Shown: piece after piece, positions 50,672-58,606 of the stretch
Position numbering within the stretch: position 1 is the first letter of the stretch
Layout of the letters: each line of letters starts with the position of its first letter
Assembly (NCBI GenBank): GCA_030733815.1
Contig: JAUZQE010000016.1
Location: forward strand, 1 to 64,000
Reading direction: 5' to 3'
Length of the DNA: 64,000 bases
DNA from: Yanghanlia caeni
GTDB taxonomy: Bacteria; Pseudomonadota; Gammaproteobacteria; Burkholderiales; Burkholderiaceae_B
Made by a program: the position numbers and the translations under genes
Notes under the pieces: model-generated
Database searches by the model: none
The model's input: the letters and a program-made list of their open reading frames with translations, nothing else
Told to the model about the DNA's origin: nothing

Positions 50672-52966
50672 TCAACCCGATGCGGCACGCCCCTGTCTGC
50701 CCGCGTCCAGCTGCGCTACGCAGGCATAACGGTTCCGCCCGGAATTTTTGGCCATGTACATCGCGCGATCGGCTTTAAGAATCAGGGCCGGCAAATCGTC
50801 GGCATCATGTGGGTAGATACCGATGCCGATGCTCACCGTTACCGACAAGGCCCGCCCCGCCACGCTCACCGGTGTACGGCAGCATTCGATCAGGCGTTCG
50901 GCCAGACGCTCGCCCTCTTCCAGGTTGGCGACTTCCCGCACCAATACGATGAACTCGTCGCCGCCCTGTCGGTACAGCCCGTCGCCGCTGCGTAGCCGCG
51001 CCGACATCCGCCGCGTGATCGCGATCAGCAGTTCGTCGCCGACGGCGTGACCGTACAGGTCATTGACCTGCTTGAAGCCATCCAGATCGAGATACAGCAC
51101 CGCCAGGCATCCTTCCCGCGCCCGCGCAGCCTCAAGCGCCTCGTTGCCCACAAGGTCGAGCCGCCGGCGATTGGGCAGCCCGGTAAGCGCGTCGTGCTGG
51201 GCCAGGTGCGTCATTTTGTTGGCTATGGCCCGCACGTGCCCGACTTCATGGAACACCACCACCGCGCCACTCAGTTCACCCTGCTCGTTCAACAGTGGCG
51301 CACTCGACTGCTCGATGGGTGTGCGTGCGCCATCACGGCTGACAAGCACGTGTTCGACCTTGCTTCTTGATGCCTTGCGGGAATTCAGCACCTCTTGCAG
51401 CGGACACGCTTTCGGTGGCCCGCCGTCCGGAGCTTCGATACGCATGATCGACTCGATGTGCTGGCCACGCACCTCGTCGTACGTCCAGCCCATCATGGCC
51501 ATTGCGGCCGGATTCATGTAGCGGATACGGCCCTCGGGGTCGGTGGTGATGACACCGTCCTTGATCGATTCCAGAATGATGCGAAAGCGTTCTTTCTCTT
51601 CGAAAAGCGCAATCTCGGCATGCTTGCGTTGTGACACGTCGGACACCATCACGAAGAAGCCCTTCACTTCGCCTTCGTCGTGATCGGGGATGAGAACGGA
51701 ACTGGCGTAGCGCCGATTGCCTGCCGCATCCGGAAACACGCTTTCGTAACATTGTGGCCGGCCCGCGAGCGCTTCCTCAATATACGGTTGCACCAGGGCC
51801 AGCCGATCGGGCGGCAGCAGGTCATTGATATGCCGGCCCACCATTTTTTCGGGATCGAGCCCGAGCCATTCGTGGTGCGCCCGGTTCGACATGCGATTGA
51901 TCAGCTGCTTGTCCCAGTAGCCGATCATGACCGGCAGGCCATCGAGAATGGTGCGCAATTCATGCTGTGCCTTGCGCAGCTTCTGCGCGGTATGCTGCTG
52001 CCCGCGCAAGCTGCGCTCGGCGAATACCGCAAGTGCCACGCATGCACACATCAACAACAAGGTTGCGCCACCCAGCCAAATTGCATTGCGCTTCCAGGCA
52101 TCAAGAAAGCTTCGGGTCGCCTGCGCCACGGTGACGACGATGGGAAAAGGATCGAGCGTGCGGAACACGTACAGTTTCTCGAGGCCGTCGTGCGCGCCCG
52201 CACTGGTGAAACTGCCATGGCCTTGCTGCCTGAACCGTTCGAAGTTTTCGGTACCCGAGAAAGAGGTCCCCATGTCATCGGGCGTGTACGGATAGCCCGT
52301 AATCAGTTGCCCCTCGGTGAGGAATACGTAAATTCCGCTGTCGGGCCCCAATTCGAACGACGTGAACAGTTCGTTCAGGCGGGTGAGCTTGACTGTCTGC
52401 ACCACAACACCGCCGAAGCTTCCGTCAGGGCGGTTCCAGCGCCGGCTTATCGCCAGACTGGGTTCGTTGTCATACGACGATAGAAAGGGCTCACCGATGT
52501 ACAGACCCTGATGATGGCCATTCTGGTGGATCTTGAAGTAATCGCGATAATCGAACGACCAGTCACCCGGTGGCGGGTTGCGCGACGCAAACAGAATGCG
52601 GCCACGCTCGTCGAGCACCAGTTGAATGCCGAAGCCCGATTGCGGTACGCCCGCAAACAAAGCCGAGGGATCGATCTCGTGCAACAGCTGCAGCACCCGC
52701 TGATGCGCCGGAACTGTCGCCATCGCCGCAAAGGCACTGCGTTCGAGCGTCTCGACTGACTGGCGTATGCCACGGTCGGCTTCGTCGAGCGCGCGTTCGA
52801 GTACGTGGCTTACGGTGAACAACAGATTGGTGTTGGCGGCCTGCGCACGCTGCCACGTCGCCTCGCGCGATTCGAACAGCTGTGACACCACCAACGCACC
52901 GATGCCCAGCGCGATTGCCCAAGACAGCAGAAGCAAGCGCGACTTCACCCATCCTGATGCATTCAT
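50672..52966 (-). CDS. Diguanylate cyclase with periplasmic dCache and PAS sensors
   Basis: A 764-residue membrane protein. Two helices (LLLLSWAIALGIGALVVSQLF near 10-30, and AIWLGGATLLLMCACVALAVF near 295) bracket a ~260-residue periplasmic Cache-type sensor. Two PAS domains follow (MIGYWDKQLINRMSNRAHHEWLGL and IILESIKDGVITTDPEGRIRYMNPAAMAMMGW). The GGDEF domain ends the protein, with the catalytic motif RQGGDEFIVLV near 670, and the product-inhibition site RSGD five residues before it. The catalytic motif is intact, so synthesis of c-di-GMP with feedback control is expected. The gene stands alone. Confidence 0.93.
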   Translation of the reverse strand: MNASGWVKSRLLLLSWAIALGIGALVVSQLFESREATWQRAQAANTNLLFTVSHVLERALDEADRGIRQSVETLERSAFAAMATVPAHQRVLQLLHEIDPSALFAGVPQSGFGIQLVLDERGRILFASRNPPPGDWSFDYRDYFKIHQNGHHQGLYIGEPFLSSYDNEPSLAISRRWNRPDGSFGGVVVQTVKLTRLNELFTSFELGPDSGIYVFLTEGQLITGYPYTPDDMGTSFSGTENFERFRQQGHGSFTSAGAHDGLEKLYVFRTLDPFPIVVTVAQATRSFLDAWKRNAIWLGGATLLLMCACVALAVFAERSLRGQQHTAQKLRKAQHELRTILDGLPVMIGYWDKQLINRMSNRAHHEWLGLDPEKMVGRHINDLLPPDRLALVQPYIEEALAGRPQCYESVFPDAAGNRRYASSVLIPDHDEGEVKGFFVMVSDVSQRKHAEIALFEEKERFRIILESIKDGVITTDPEGRIRYMNPAAMAMMGWTYDEVRGQHIESIMRIEAPDGGPPKACPLQEVLNSRKASRSKVEHVLVSRDGARTPIEQSSAPLLNEQGELSGAVVVFHEVGHVRAIANKMTHLAQHDALTGLPNRRRLDLVGNEALEAARAREGCLAVLYLDLDGFKQVNDLYGHAVGDELLIAITRRMSARLRSGDGLYRQGGDEFIVLVREVANLEEGERLAERLIECCRTPVSVAGRALSVTVSIGIGIYPHDADDLPALILKADRAMYMAKNSGRNRYACVAQLDAGRQGRAASG

Positions 52967-53039
52967 CTCGCTCGATTCGGTGTAAAAATCAGTATTCTAG
53001 CCGGAAGCGGCCAGCCCTTGCGTACAGCCATGTACAGCA

Positions 53040-53071
53040 AAACGCCTTCCGGGCGAACCCGGAAGGCGTTT
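53040..53071 (-). terminator. Rho-independent terminator downstream of the cold-shock gene
   Basis: A perfect 14-bp stem (AAACGCCTTCCGGG with CCCGGAAGGCGTTT) and a 4-base loop, then TTTTGCTG on the minus strand. It lies 55 bp past the cold-shock gene stop. Confidence 0.88.
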
Positions 53072-53125
53072 CGTTCAGATTCGGTACGGCCTGGCCGCAT
53101 TCGCGACCCGGGCTATGCCTGAAAT

Positions 53126-53341
53126 TTAGAGAATCTGAATGGACTTGGCCTGGGGACCTTTCTGACCCATGCCCGAAACGAAGGACACGCGCTGGTTCTC
53201 TTCGAGTGAGCGGTGGCCCTGGCCAACGATTTCCGTATAGTGGGCGAAAAGGTCTTTACCACCCGCTTCGGGGGTAATGAAACCGAAACCCTTTTCGTTG
53301 TTGAACCACTTGACGATGCCAAATTCTTTATCGGTGCTCAT
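53126..53341 (-). CDS. CspA-family cold-shock protein
   Basis: A 71-residue single-domain cold-shock protein. Both RNA-binding motifs are intact: [14 protein letters not shown] (RNP1) and LFAHYTEI (RNP2). It starts [20 protein letters not shown]. Cytoplasmic nucleic-acid chaperone. The upstream ~120 bp is a likely structured 5' leader, as is common for cold-shock genes; a strong terminator follows. Confidence 0.95.
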   Translation of the reverse strand: MSTDKEFGIVKWFNNEKGFGFITPEAGGKDLFAHYTEIVGQGHRSLEENQRVSFVSGMGQKGPQAKSIQIL

Positions 53342-53607
53342 TTGCTTGAATGCTCCTGTTGATGTTGAGCGAAAGTGCTCGGGCAGGACACCAGGTGTAC
53401 AGGGCGCAAATTGGCACGCGATGCTGTGCTAACTGATCCAAATACCTAACCTAAATATTCACTTGCCAAGAAGCAGAATAACCGCCCGATGTGCTGCGGT
53501 CAATGAATATTATGTGAGGGATGATTGCTGTGGTGTAAACACCGACTCATGCGCGTCTTGCGCGGGCGGCCCGCGCCCGTACAGACGCCAGGCGTACCAC
53601 AGGGGCA
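53342..53607. other. Intergenic region upstream of the cold-shock gene
   Basis: About 265 bp without a convincing gene. The half nearest the cold-shock gene is probably its leader and promoter. A short frame at 53463-53651 on the plus strand has no ribosome site or coding character and is taken as noise. Confidence 0.5.
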
Positions 53608-54207
53608 TCAGCTGTACTGCAGCAATTGCGGGTGACCGGCGTGTTCAATGATGGCGCGCACCCGCGCCTGCCAGGACTGTGCAAAGGCCGCCCGTACTTG
53701 AACGGTGGCGCCGGGCAACAACGCATCGAGCAACTGGGGCATCAGATTGGGCGGTGGCGGCACCACAGCCGCGTTATAGCCCACGGTAACGCCCGCCCCC
53801 GTGTCGAGTCGCTCGAAACGCAGATCGCCCCCGATGGCCTGATCAAACCGAAGCAGATCACGCCGCTCGAATTGCCCGCGCAGCCCCTTGAATCCGGTTT
53901 CGCCCGCAGCGCCCGTGATGAAGCCCGCCACACTGGCGATGACTCCTGTCACGCCTTCGGCCGGCCCATTGCGTACGCGCACGACGATATTGCCACGCAC
54001 CGGAAGCTGTTCACCGTACAGGCGCTTGAGCGCGCCGGTCGTCATCAACCATGCGCCGGCAACGGTGGGGCATGAATGCCCGGTGAGCTTCACGACATCG
54101 GTGTATGAGTACTCAAGTATGCCCCCGTGCGCCGAACCAAGAAATTCGGCAAGCGGGTCACGCAGCCTTATTGACGGGATCTGCTCGAAAAAGTCGGGGT
54201 ATGGCAT
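53608..54207 (-). CDS. FmdE-like domain protein
   Basis: A 199-residue protein with an FmdE-type metal-binding region: YTDVVKLTGHSCPTVAGAWLMTTGALKRLYGEQLPVRG, with the GHxCPT motif of the family, followed by VTGVIASVAGFITGAAGETGFKGLRG. FmdE was named from the formylmethanofuran dehydrogenase operon, but bacterial members are found without that pathway and their role is not settled. No other formylmethanofuran gene is here. The His and Cys of the motif probably bind a metal. No signal peptide. Confidence 0.75.
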   Translation of the reverse strand: MPYPDFFEQIPSIRLRDPLAEFLGSAHGGILEYSYTDVVKLTGHSCPTVAGAWLMTTGALKRLYGEQLPVRGNIVVRVRNGPAEGVTGVIASVAGFITGAAGETGFKGLRGQFERRDLLRFDQAIGGDLRFERLDTGAGVTVGYNAAVVPPPPNLMPQLLDALLPGATVQVRAAFAQSWQARVRAIIEHAGHPQLLQYS

Positions 54208-54288
54208 GGCGCATTTCCTGGACCTGTGTCATGCCAATGTACCGCGCAGTAAATGCACGCATGCCAGAGACCGGGCTGATGGTATGGC

Positions 54289-54621
54289 CTATTTCACGTA
54301 ATCATCGAGGTGCGCCATGACACTGTCGACTGCGCTGAGCGAAGCTTCGACAGCCAATTGGACCGCCCCCTGAAAACTGGTGCAGTCCGTATTGGCCACC
54401 ACCGACGAGAACGTGCGTGCGTGAAGAATATTCGAGTTCCTGGGGCGAATGAAAGCCGTTGCGTGCCCCACACACATGCTCCTCATTGTGTACGCATTCG
54501 TCTGAATGACGATCGAGTGCTTTTCTGTGTAAGGGCAATACTTGTTGGGCACGTGGTCACCAATCTGTTGCTCCAGAAGGTCGCGAACCCGGTTGTCACC
54601 ATAGTGTGACCAGTTGAACAT
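54289..54621 (-). CDS. Orphan protein of unknown function, next to the insertion sequence
   Basis: A 110-residue frame I do not recognise; it contains Cys at four or more sites and a His/Asn-rich N-terminus (MFNWSHYGDNRVRDLLEQQIG). Its codon use is less GC-rich than its neighbours, which suggests acquired DNA. The reading frame stays open upstream until a TAG inside the left end of the IS (54634), so the ATG at 54621 may be an internal start of a gene cut at its 5' end by the insertion. Ribosome site AAGGG is only three bases from the ATG, which also argues against a natural start. Confidence 0.45.
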   Translation of the reverse strand: MFNWSHYGDNRVRDLLEQQIGDHVPNKYCPYTEKHSIVIQTNAYTMRSMCVGHATAFIRPRNSNILHARTFSSVVANTDCTSFQGAVQLAVEASLSAVDSVMAHLDDYVK

Positions 54622-54629
54622 GCACCCTT

Positions 54630-55935
54630 GGCTCTACATCATAAAAGGGGGACGATCGACATTCGCTAGACTTGTTTTTGCGAAGAACTCGTCTAACGGA
54701 AGCAATGCCGATGTCCCCAATCGATTCTATCCTAGGGATTCCTGGGCTGGTGGTCCAAGAAGTAAAGCGAGCCAAAGATATTCATGTATGGGCTGGGCCG
54801 CGTAAGCGGCCCGCCTGTGTGCACTGCGCAAGCAACCGGGTGCGCGTGAAGGCTACTTATCAGCGCACGCTCAAACATACCCGTCAGGGCAATAAGCTAG
54901 TGATGCTGCACCTGCGCGTGCCCAAGTACCACTGCACCGAGTGCAACCGGTATTTCCGGCATCGCTTCGCGGGGATTCTTCCCCGACTACGTTCGACTGA
55001 GACCTATCGCTTGGAGGTCTTTGAAGCTCACGAGGGCGGTGTCAGCCAGCGCAAGCTGACTCACACTCACCGCGTTGGTAGCGCGACGGTGGAGCGCTGG
55101 TATCAGTCGTTCATCAAGCGACGCGTGTCAGAACTCTCTGGCCGTAGCTGCCCGCAGGTGCTTGGGATTGACGAGCACTTCTTCACTCGCAAACGCGGCT
55201 ACGCCACCACGCTGGTCGATCTGAAGAACCACAAGGTATTTGATGTCGTGCTGGGCCGCTCAGAAGCGAGCCTGCGCAGCTATCTGAAGCGCTTGCCGGG
55301 CAAGGAGAACGTGCGGGTGATTGTGATGGATCTGTCGGAAACGTACCGTCGCATCGCTCAGCAGTACTTCCCCAATGCCGTCATCGTGGCCGACCGCTTC
55401 CACGTGGTGCGTCTGGTGAACCAGCACTTCTTGAAGCTCTGGCAGCAGTATGACCCTGAAGGTCGCAAGAACCGTGGGCTGCTCAGCCTGATGCGCCGTC
55501 ATCATTGGAAACTGACTGCCATGCAGAAGGAGAACCTGCATCGGTACTTGGCTCAAGAGCCGGTGCTGCGGGCGCTGTACTTCGCCAAGCAGCAGTTGAA
55601 TGGCTTCCTGGTGATGAAGAGCCTGAAACGAAAGCGAGCCCAGAAGATGATGCCCCAGTTCCTGGCGTTGATCGAGCAGTTCGAACAAAGCTCGGCTAGA
55701 GCACTGGCTCAGACGCTCAGATCATGGCTGGAACCTATCGTGCGGATGTGGCGCTTCACCAAGTCCAACGGCATCACCGAGGGCTTCCACACTAAAATGG
55801 AGATGCTCTCACGCCGTGCGTATGGGTTCAGAAACTTTGAGAATTACCGCATGAGGGTCTTGGCTCAGTGCGGTTGGAACGGTGTGATCAACCGTGTCTA
55901 GTGAATGCCCATCCCCCGATTACGGGGTAGAGCCT
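54630..55935 (+). mobile_element. IS1001-like insertion sequence (ISL3 family)
   Basis: A 1306-bp element. The left end begins GGCTCTACATCATAAAAGGG at 54630 and the right end, read inwards from 55935, begins GGCTCTACCCCGTAATCGGG. The two termini match at 18 of the first 24 bases. One long transposase frame fills the interior. Length and repeats agree with what I recall for IS1001 of Bordetella (1306 bp, 24-bp repeats, ISL3 family). I find no 8-bp target duplication: the left flank is GCACCCTT and the bases after 55935 are TTACGGGG. Confidence 0.88.
54705..55901 (+). CDS. ISL3-family transposase
   Basis: A 398-residue transposase. The N-terminal zinc ribbon (PACVHCASNRV and YHCTECNRYF), a helix-turn-helix, and the DDE catalytic core are visible: VLGIDEHFFTRKRGYATTLVDL, VIVMDLSETYRRIAQQYFPNAVIVADRFHVVRLVNQ, and the late segment NGITEGFHTKMEMLSRRAYGFRNFENYR that holds the Glu. 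All three acidic residues appear intact and the frame is uninterrupted, so it could still be active. The frame opens at a TTG at 54672; I take the ATG at 54705 with CGGAAG upstream. Confidence 0.92.
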   Translation: MPMSPIDSILGIPGLVVQEVKRAKDIHVWAGPRKRPACVHCASNRVRVKATYQRTLKHTRQGNKLVMLHLRVPKYHCTECNRYFRHRFAGILPRLRSTETYRLEVFEAHEGGVSQRKLTHTHRVGSATVERWYQSFIKRRVSELSGRSCPQVLGIDEHFFTRKRGYATTLVDLKNHKVFDVVLGRSEASLRSYLKRLPGKENVRVIVMDLSETYRRIAQQYFPNAVIVADRFHVVRLVNQHFLKLWQQYDPEGRKNRGLLSLMRRHHWKLTAMQKENLHRYLAQEPVLRALYFAKQQLNGFLVMKSLKRKRAQKMMPQFLALIEQFEQSSARALAQTLRSWLEPIVRMWRFTKSNGITEGFHTKMEMLSRRAYGFRNFENYRMRVLAQCGWNGVINRV

Positions 55936-55950
55936 TACGGGGTAGAGCCA
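55921..55950. repeat. 15-bp tandem duplication at the right IS end
   Basis: TTACGGGGTAGAGCC occurs twice without a gap, at 55921-55935 and 55936-55950. The first copy is the outer part of the right inverted repeat; the second is a repeat of the same sequence just outside the element. Confidence 0.95.
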
Positions 55951-55987
55951 AAAAAAGCCGGAAAACCCATGTGGCTTCCCGGCTTTT
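55951..55987 (-). terminator. Rho-independent terminator after tRNA-Met
   Basis: Stem AAAAGCCGG with CCGGCTTTT, with a 16-base loop region, and a seven-base T run on the minus strand. It starts immediately next to the duplicated IS end. Confidence 0.85.
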
Positions 55988-55995
55988 CGGTGTTC

Positions 55996-56072
55996 TGGTG
56001 GCGCATCCCTGATTCGAACAGGGGACCTGCGGATTATGATTCCGTCGCTCTAACCGGCTGAGCTAATGCGCC
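55996..56072 (-). tRNA. tRNA-Met (anticodon CAT)
   Basis: A 77-nt cloverleaf on the minus strand with acceptor GGCGCAT/ATGCGCC, D-arm AGCTCAGCCGGTTAGAGC, anticodon loop ATCATAA with CAT, T-arm CTGTTCGAATCAG and encoded CCA. The standard D-arm and first base pair fit an elongator Met rather than an initiator; tRNA-Ile with lysidine is the alternative. The first pair of the anticodon stem is A-C. Confidence 0.93.
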
Positions 56073-56196
56073 TAACGAAGAACGCAACTATAGCAAGCAT
56101 TTTTTTGGAATGCAAGTGGGAACGTCAGTCACATCTTTTGCACCTTTCGGGCGTGCGCCTTGCTGCCTTCAATACTCACGCAAAGCAGGAGTCATC

Positions 56197-56391
56197 ATGA
56201 ACAAACCTGACCCCACCACCCGCCCCGACGACGCAAATCCCCAGGCCGACGACCAGAACAGGGAGACACAGCGTAGCCACGGTGACCAGCAAAACCGCAG
56301 CAAGAAGAACGGCCATACCACGCAGATCGGTACTGGTCAGGATCAGCACAGCGGGCGCCAGCGCGGCGGCGGCGCACGACGCCAGCCGTGA
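56197..56391 (+). CDS. Small, strongly hydrophilic, disordered protein
   Basis: A 64-residue frame with an AGGAG ribosome site seven bases before the ATG. The protein is almost free of hydrophobic residues and rich in Asp, Gln, Arg and Gly (DDANPQADDQNRETQRSHGD, ending GRQRGGGARRQP), so it should be unfolded. The opposite strand has a 113-codon frame over the same bases, which I judge to be a shadow. Short hydrophilic stress-type proteins of this composition are common, but I see no family match. Confidence 0.55.
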   Translation: MNKPDPTTRPDDANPQADDQNRETQRSHGDQQNRSKKNGHTTQIGTGQDQHSGRQRGGGARRQP

Positions 56392-56586
56392 TTCAGTAAA
56401 ACGAGCCTGCAAATCACCCCGTAAAGGCTTGGGAATTACCCTGCCCGGCGCGGCCGCGCCGGCAGGGCATGTGCATGGCAAATGGTACGGATTTGCGCTG
56501 AAAAGCCGCATAAACATTGCGTTTCACATAATAAAGTGCGATTTCACCTGCTGCATCAGGGAGCGGTTTACATCTGGTATCCCTCA

Positions 56587-56615
56587 TTGACGCTTACAGG
56601 GGCATGGCCTATAAA
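56587..56615 (+). promoter_or_regulatory. Sigma-70 promoter of the TRAP operon
   Basis: TTGACG at 56587-56592 and TATAAA at 56610-56615 with exactly 17 bp between them. The start point would be near 56622, leaving a leader of about 58 nt before dctP. The ~195 bp between the small protein gene and this promoter hold no gene. Confidence 0.8.
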
Positions 56616-56679
56616 AGTACCGCTGGATTTCTAGGTAGTAACGCTGTTCCAGAACGTATATCAACAAGGAGACACCCCG

Positions 56680-57834
56680 ATGAAGAGCAGCTCCACCATC
56701 AGCAGTAAAGAATCCGTACAAGCGTCGCGCCGCCGTTTCCTTGGCGGAGCTGCGGCCGGTACCGCAGCCGCCGCCTCGCTCGGCTTCCCGGCCATCGTCA
56801 AGGCGCAATCCCCCACCACTTTCCGCTTCCAAAGCACCTGGCCCACGGTCGACATCTTCCACGAATTCGCACTCGACCTCGCCCAGAAAATCAACGACAT
56901 GACAGGTGGCGAGCTCAAGCTTGAAGTGCTGCCTGCAGGCGCCGTCGTCCCTGCGTTCTCGCTGCTCGATGCCGTTGCCAAGGGCACGCTCGACGGCGGC
57001 CACGGAGTGCTGGGCTACAACTACGGCAAGCAGAACGCCCTCGCACTGTTCTCGTCCGGCCCTGCATTTGGCATGGACGCCAACATGCTGCTTTCCTGGC
57101 ACAAGTACGGTGGCGGTAAAGAGCTGCTCGACAAGCTCTACAAGTCCATCGGTATCGACATCGTCTCGATTCTGTATGGCCCGATGCCCACGCAGCCATT
57201 CGGCTGGTTCAAGAAGCCCATTACCAAGGTCGAAGACCTCAAGGGCCTCAAGTTCCGCACCAACGGTCTTGCCATTGACCTGTTCACCGCAATGGGTGCC
57301 GCGGTAAATGCGCTGCCCGGCGGCGAAATCGTTCCGGCACTCGACCGCGGCCTGCTTGACGGCGCAGAATTCAACAACGCTACGTCCGACCGCCTGCTGG
57401 GCTTCCCCGACGTCTCGAAGGTCTGCATGCTGCAGAGCTTCCACCAGTCTTCCGAAACGTTCGAGGTCATCTTCAACAAGGCCAAGTACGACGCGTTGCC
57501 CGACAAGATCAAGGCGATCATCATGAACGCGTGCGAAGCGGCATCGGCCGACATGTCCTGGAAGGCCATCCACCGCTACTCCGAAGACTACATCAAGCTG
57601 CAGAAGGAAGACGGGGTCAAGTTCTACAAAACGCCCGACACCATTCTCAAGCAGCAGCTCGAGATGTGGGACAAGATCGTGGAAGAAAAGGCCAAGACCA
57701 ACGAAATGTTCAAGGAAATCGAGCAATCGCAACGCGCATTCGCGGCACGCGCCCTCGCCTGGGACATGGACACCAACAACAACCGTCGCATGGCCTACAA
57801 CCACTACTTCGCACGTCGTCAGCAACAGAGCTGA
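56680..57834 (+). CDS. dctP: TRAP transporter substrate-binding protein
   Basis: Periplasmic receptor of a tripartite ATP-independent transporter, 384 residues. The N-terminus has a twin-arginine signal (SRRRFLGGAAAGTAAAASL, residues 16-34), so it may be exported folded. The mature part begins near KAQSPTTFRFQSTWP. The DctP signature includes GPMPTQPFGWFKKPI, and LKGLKFRTNGLAIDLFTAMGAAVNALPGGEIVPALDRG carries the conserved substrate-binding Arg and Gly. The family binds organic acids such as C4-dicarboxylates or 2-oxo acids. It starts behind AAGGAG. Between it and dctQ lie a terminator and a strong hairpin. Confidence 0.93.
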   Translation: MKSSSTISSKESVQASRRRFLGGAAAGTAAAASLGFPAIVKAQSPTTFRFQSTWPTVDIFHEFALDLAQKINDMTGGELKLEVLPAGAVVPAFSLLDAVAKGTLDGGHGVLGYNYGKQNALALFSSGPAFGMDANMLLSWHKYGGGKELLDKLYKSIGIDIVSILYGPMPTQPFGWFKKPITKVEDLKGLKFRTNGLAIDLFTAMGAAVNALPGGEIVPALDRGLLDGAEFNNATSDRLLGFPDVSKVCMLQSFHQSSETFEVIFNKAKYDALPDKIKAIIMNACEAASADMSWKAIHRYSEDYIKLQKEDGVKFYKTPDTILKQQLEMWDKIVEEKAKTNEMFKEIEQSQRAFAARALAWDMDTNNNRRMAYNHYFARRQQQS

Positions 57835-57855
57835 TTCCCAGCGTGTAGCTCCCTC

Positions 57856-57889
57856 AAACACCATCACTCACAGTTGATGGTGTTTTTTT
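57856..57889 (+). terminator. Rho-independent terminator between dctP and dctQ
   Basis: An 11-bp stem (AAACACCATCA with TGATGGTGTTT), an 8-base loop and a run of seven T residues, 22 bp after the dctP stop. It should end most transcripts after the receptor gene. Confidence 0.9.
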
Positions 57890-57900
57890 GCCCATCCCTT

Positions 57901-57932
57901 GCAGCCCGGGGCGTTACCCCGCCCCGGGCTGC
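57901..57932 (+). other. Strong GC hairpin before dctQ
   Basis: A perfect 13-bp stem (GCAGCCCGGGGCG with CGCCCCGGGCTGC) and a 6-base loop, with no T run after it. It lies 12 bp behind the terminator and 44 bp before dctQ. It may protect the 5' end of the downstream transcript from decay. Confidence 0.85.
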
Positions 57933-57976
57933 CGGCAACACCAGTAGCGCCGCATATCTGCGGCAGGTAGACCTTC

Positions 57977-58591
57977 ATGCAGAAACTGTTGCTCACCATC
58001 GACAGCGTGAACACCAAGCTGGGGCAGCTGTTCGGCTGGCTCGTGCTTGCCCTCACGCTTTTCGTCACCTACGAGGTCGTCTCGCGTTACCTGTTCTCGT
58101 CACCGCACGCCTGGGCGTTCGATGCAATGAACATGATGTACGGCACGCTCTTCATGATGGCCGGTGCCTATACCCTATCGAAGAACGGCCACGTACGCGG
58201 CGACGTGCTCTACGGCTTCTTCCCGCCAAGGCTGCAGGCGGGCCTTGATCTGGCGCTGTACATCCTCTTCTTCTTTCCGGGTGTCATTGCGTTGTGCTGG
58301 GCGGGATATTACTACTTCGAAGAGTCGTTCGTCATCCGCGAGACCTCCAGCCTCACCACCGACGGCCCCCCCCTGTATCCCTTCAAGGCCGTCATTCCCA
58401 TTGCCGGAATCACGCTGCTGTTCCAAGGGTTTGTCGAATGCGTCTACTGTGTCGCCTGCCTCAAGCAGGGCGACTGGCCCAGCCGCGACAAGGACGTCGA
58501 GGAAGTCGATCTCGACAAACTGAAAGACATGGTTCACGCCGATGACATTACGGGCGAACCGGGCTCAGCCACCCCGAACACTCAGCGATAG
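57977..58591 (+). CDS. dctQ: TRAP transporter small permease
   Basis: A 204-residue DctQ-type protein with four helices. VFVLTLFVTYEVVSRYLFSSPHAWAFDAMNMMYGTLFMM-like sequence at the N-terminal half and ALYILFFFPGVIALCWAGYYYF and FKAVIPIAGITLLFQGFVECVYC mark the family. Its C-terminus is hydrophilic and acidic (EEVDLDKLKDMVHADD). It joins DctM to form the membrane unit. It lies 142 bp behind dctP and 15 bp in front of dctM. Confidence 0.9.
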   Translation: MQKLLLTIDSVNTKLGQLFGWLVLALTLFVTYEVVSRYLFSSPHAWAFDAMNMMYGTLFMMAGAYTLSKNGHVRGDVLYGFFPPRLQAGLDLALYILFFFPGVIALCWAGYYYFEESFVIRETSSLTTDGPPLYPFKAVIPIAGITLLFQGFVECVYCVACLKQGDWPSRDKDVEEVDLDKLKDMVHADDITGEPGSATPNTQR

Positions 58592-58606
58592 AAGAGGATT
58601 CCGACA

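Noticed and set aside
56176..56517. 113-codon minus-strand frame opposite the small hydrophilic protein
   Set aside because: No ribosome site. The hydrophobic stretch arises as the complement of the polar protein on the other strand, which has a good ribosome site.
56518..56560. TTTCAC repeats upstream of the TRAP operon as a regulator site
   Set aside because: Two TTTCAC copies are present but the symmetry is poor; I cannot assign a regulator family, so it is not listed.
56584..57867. 427-codon minus-strand frame
   Set aside because: Fully antisense to dctP, which has a clear twin-arginine signal and family motifs.
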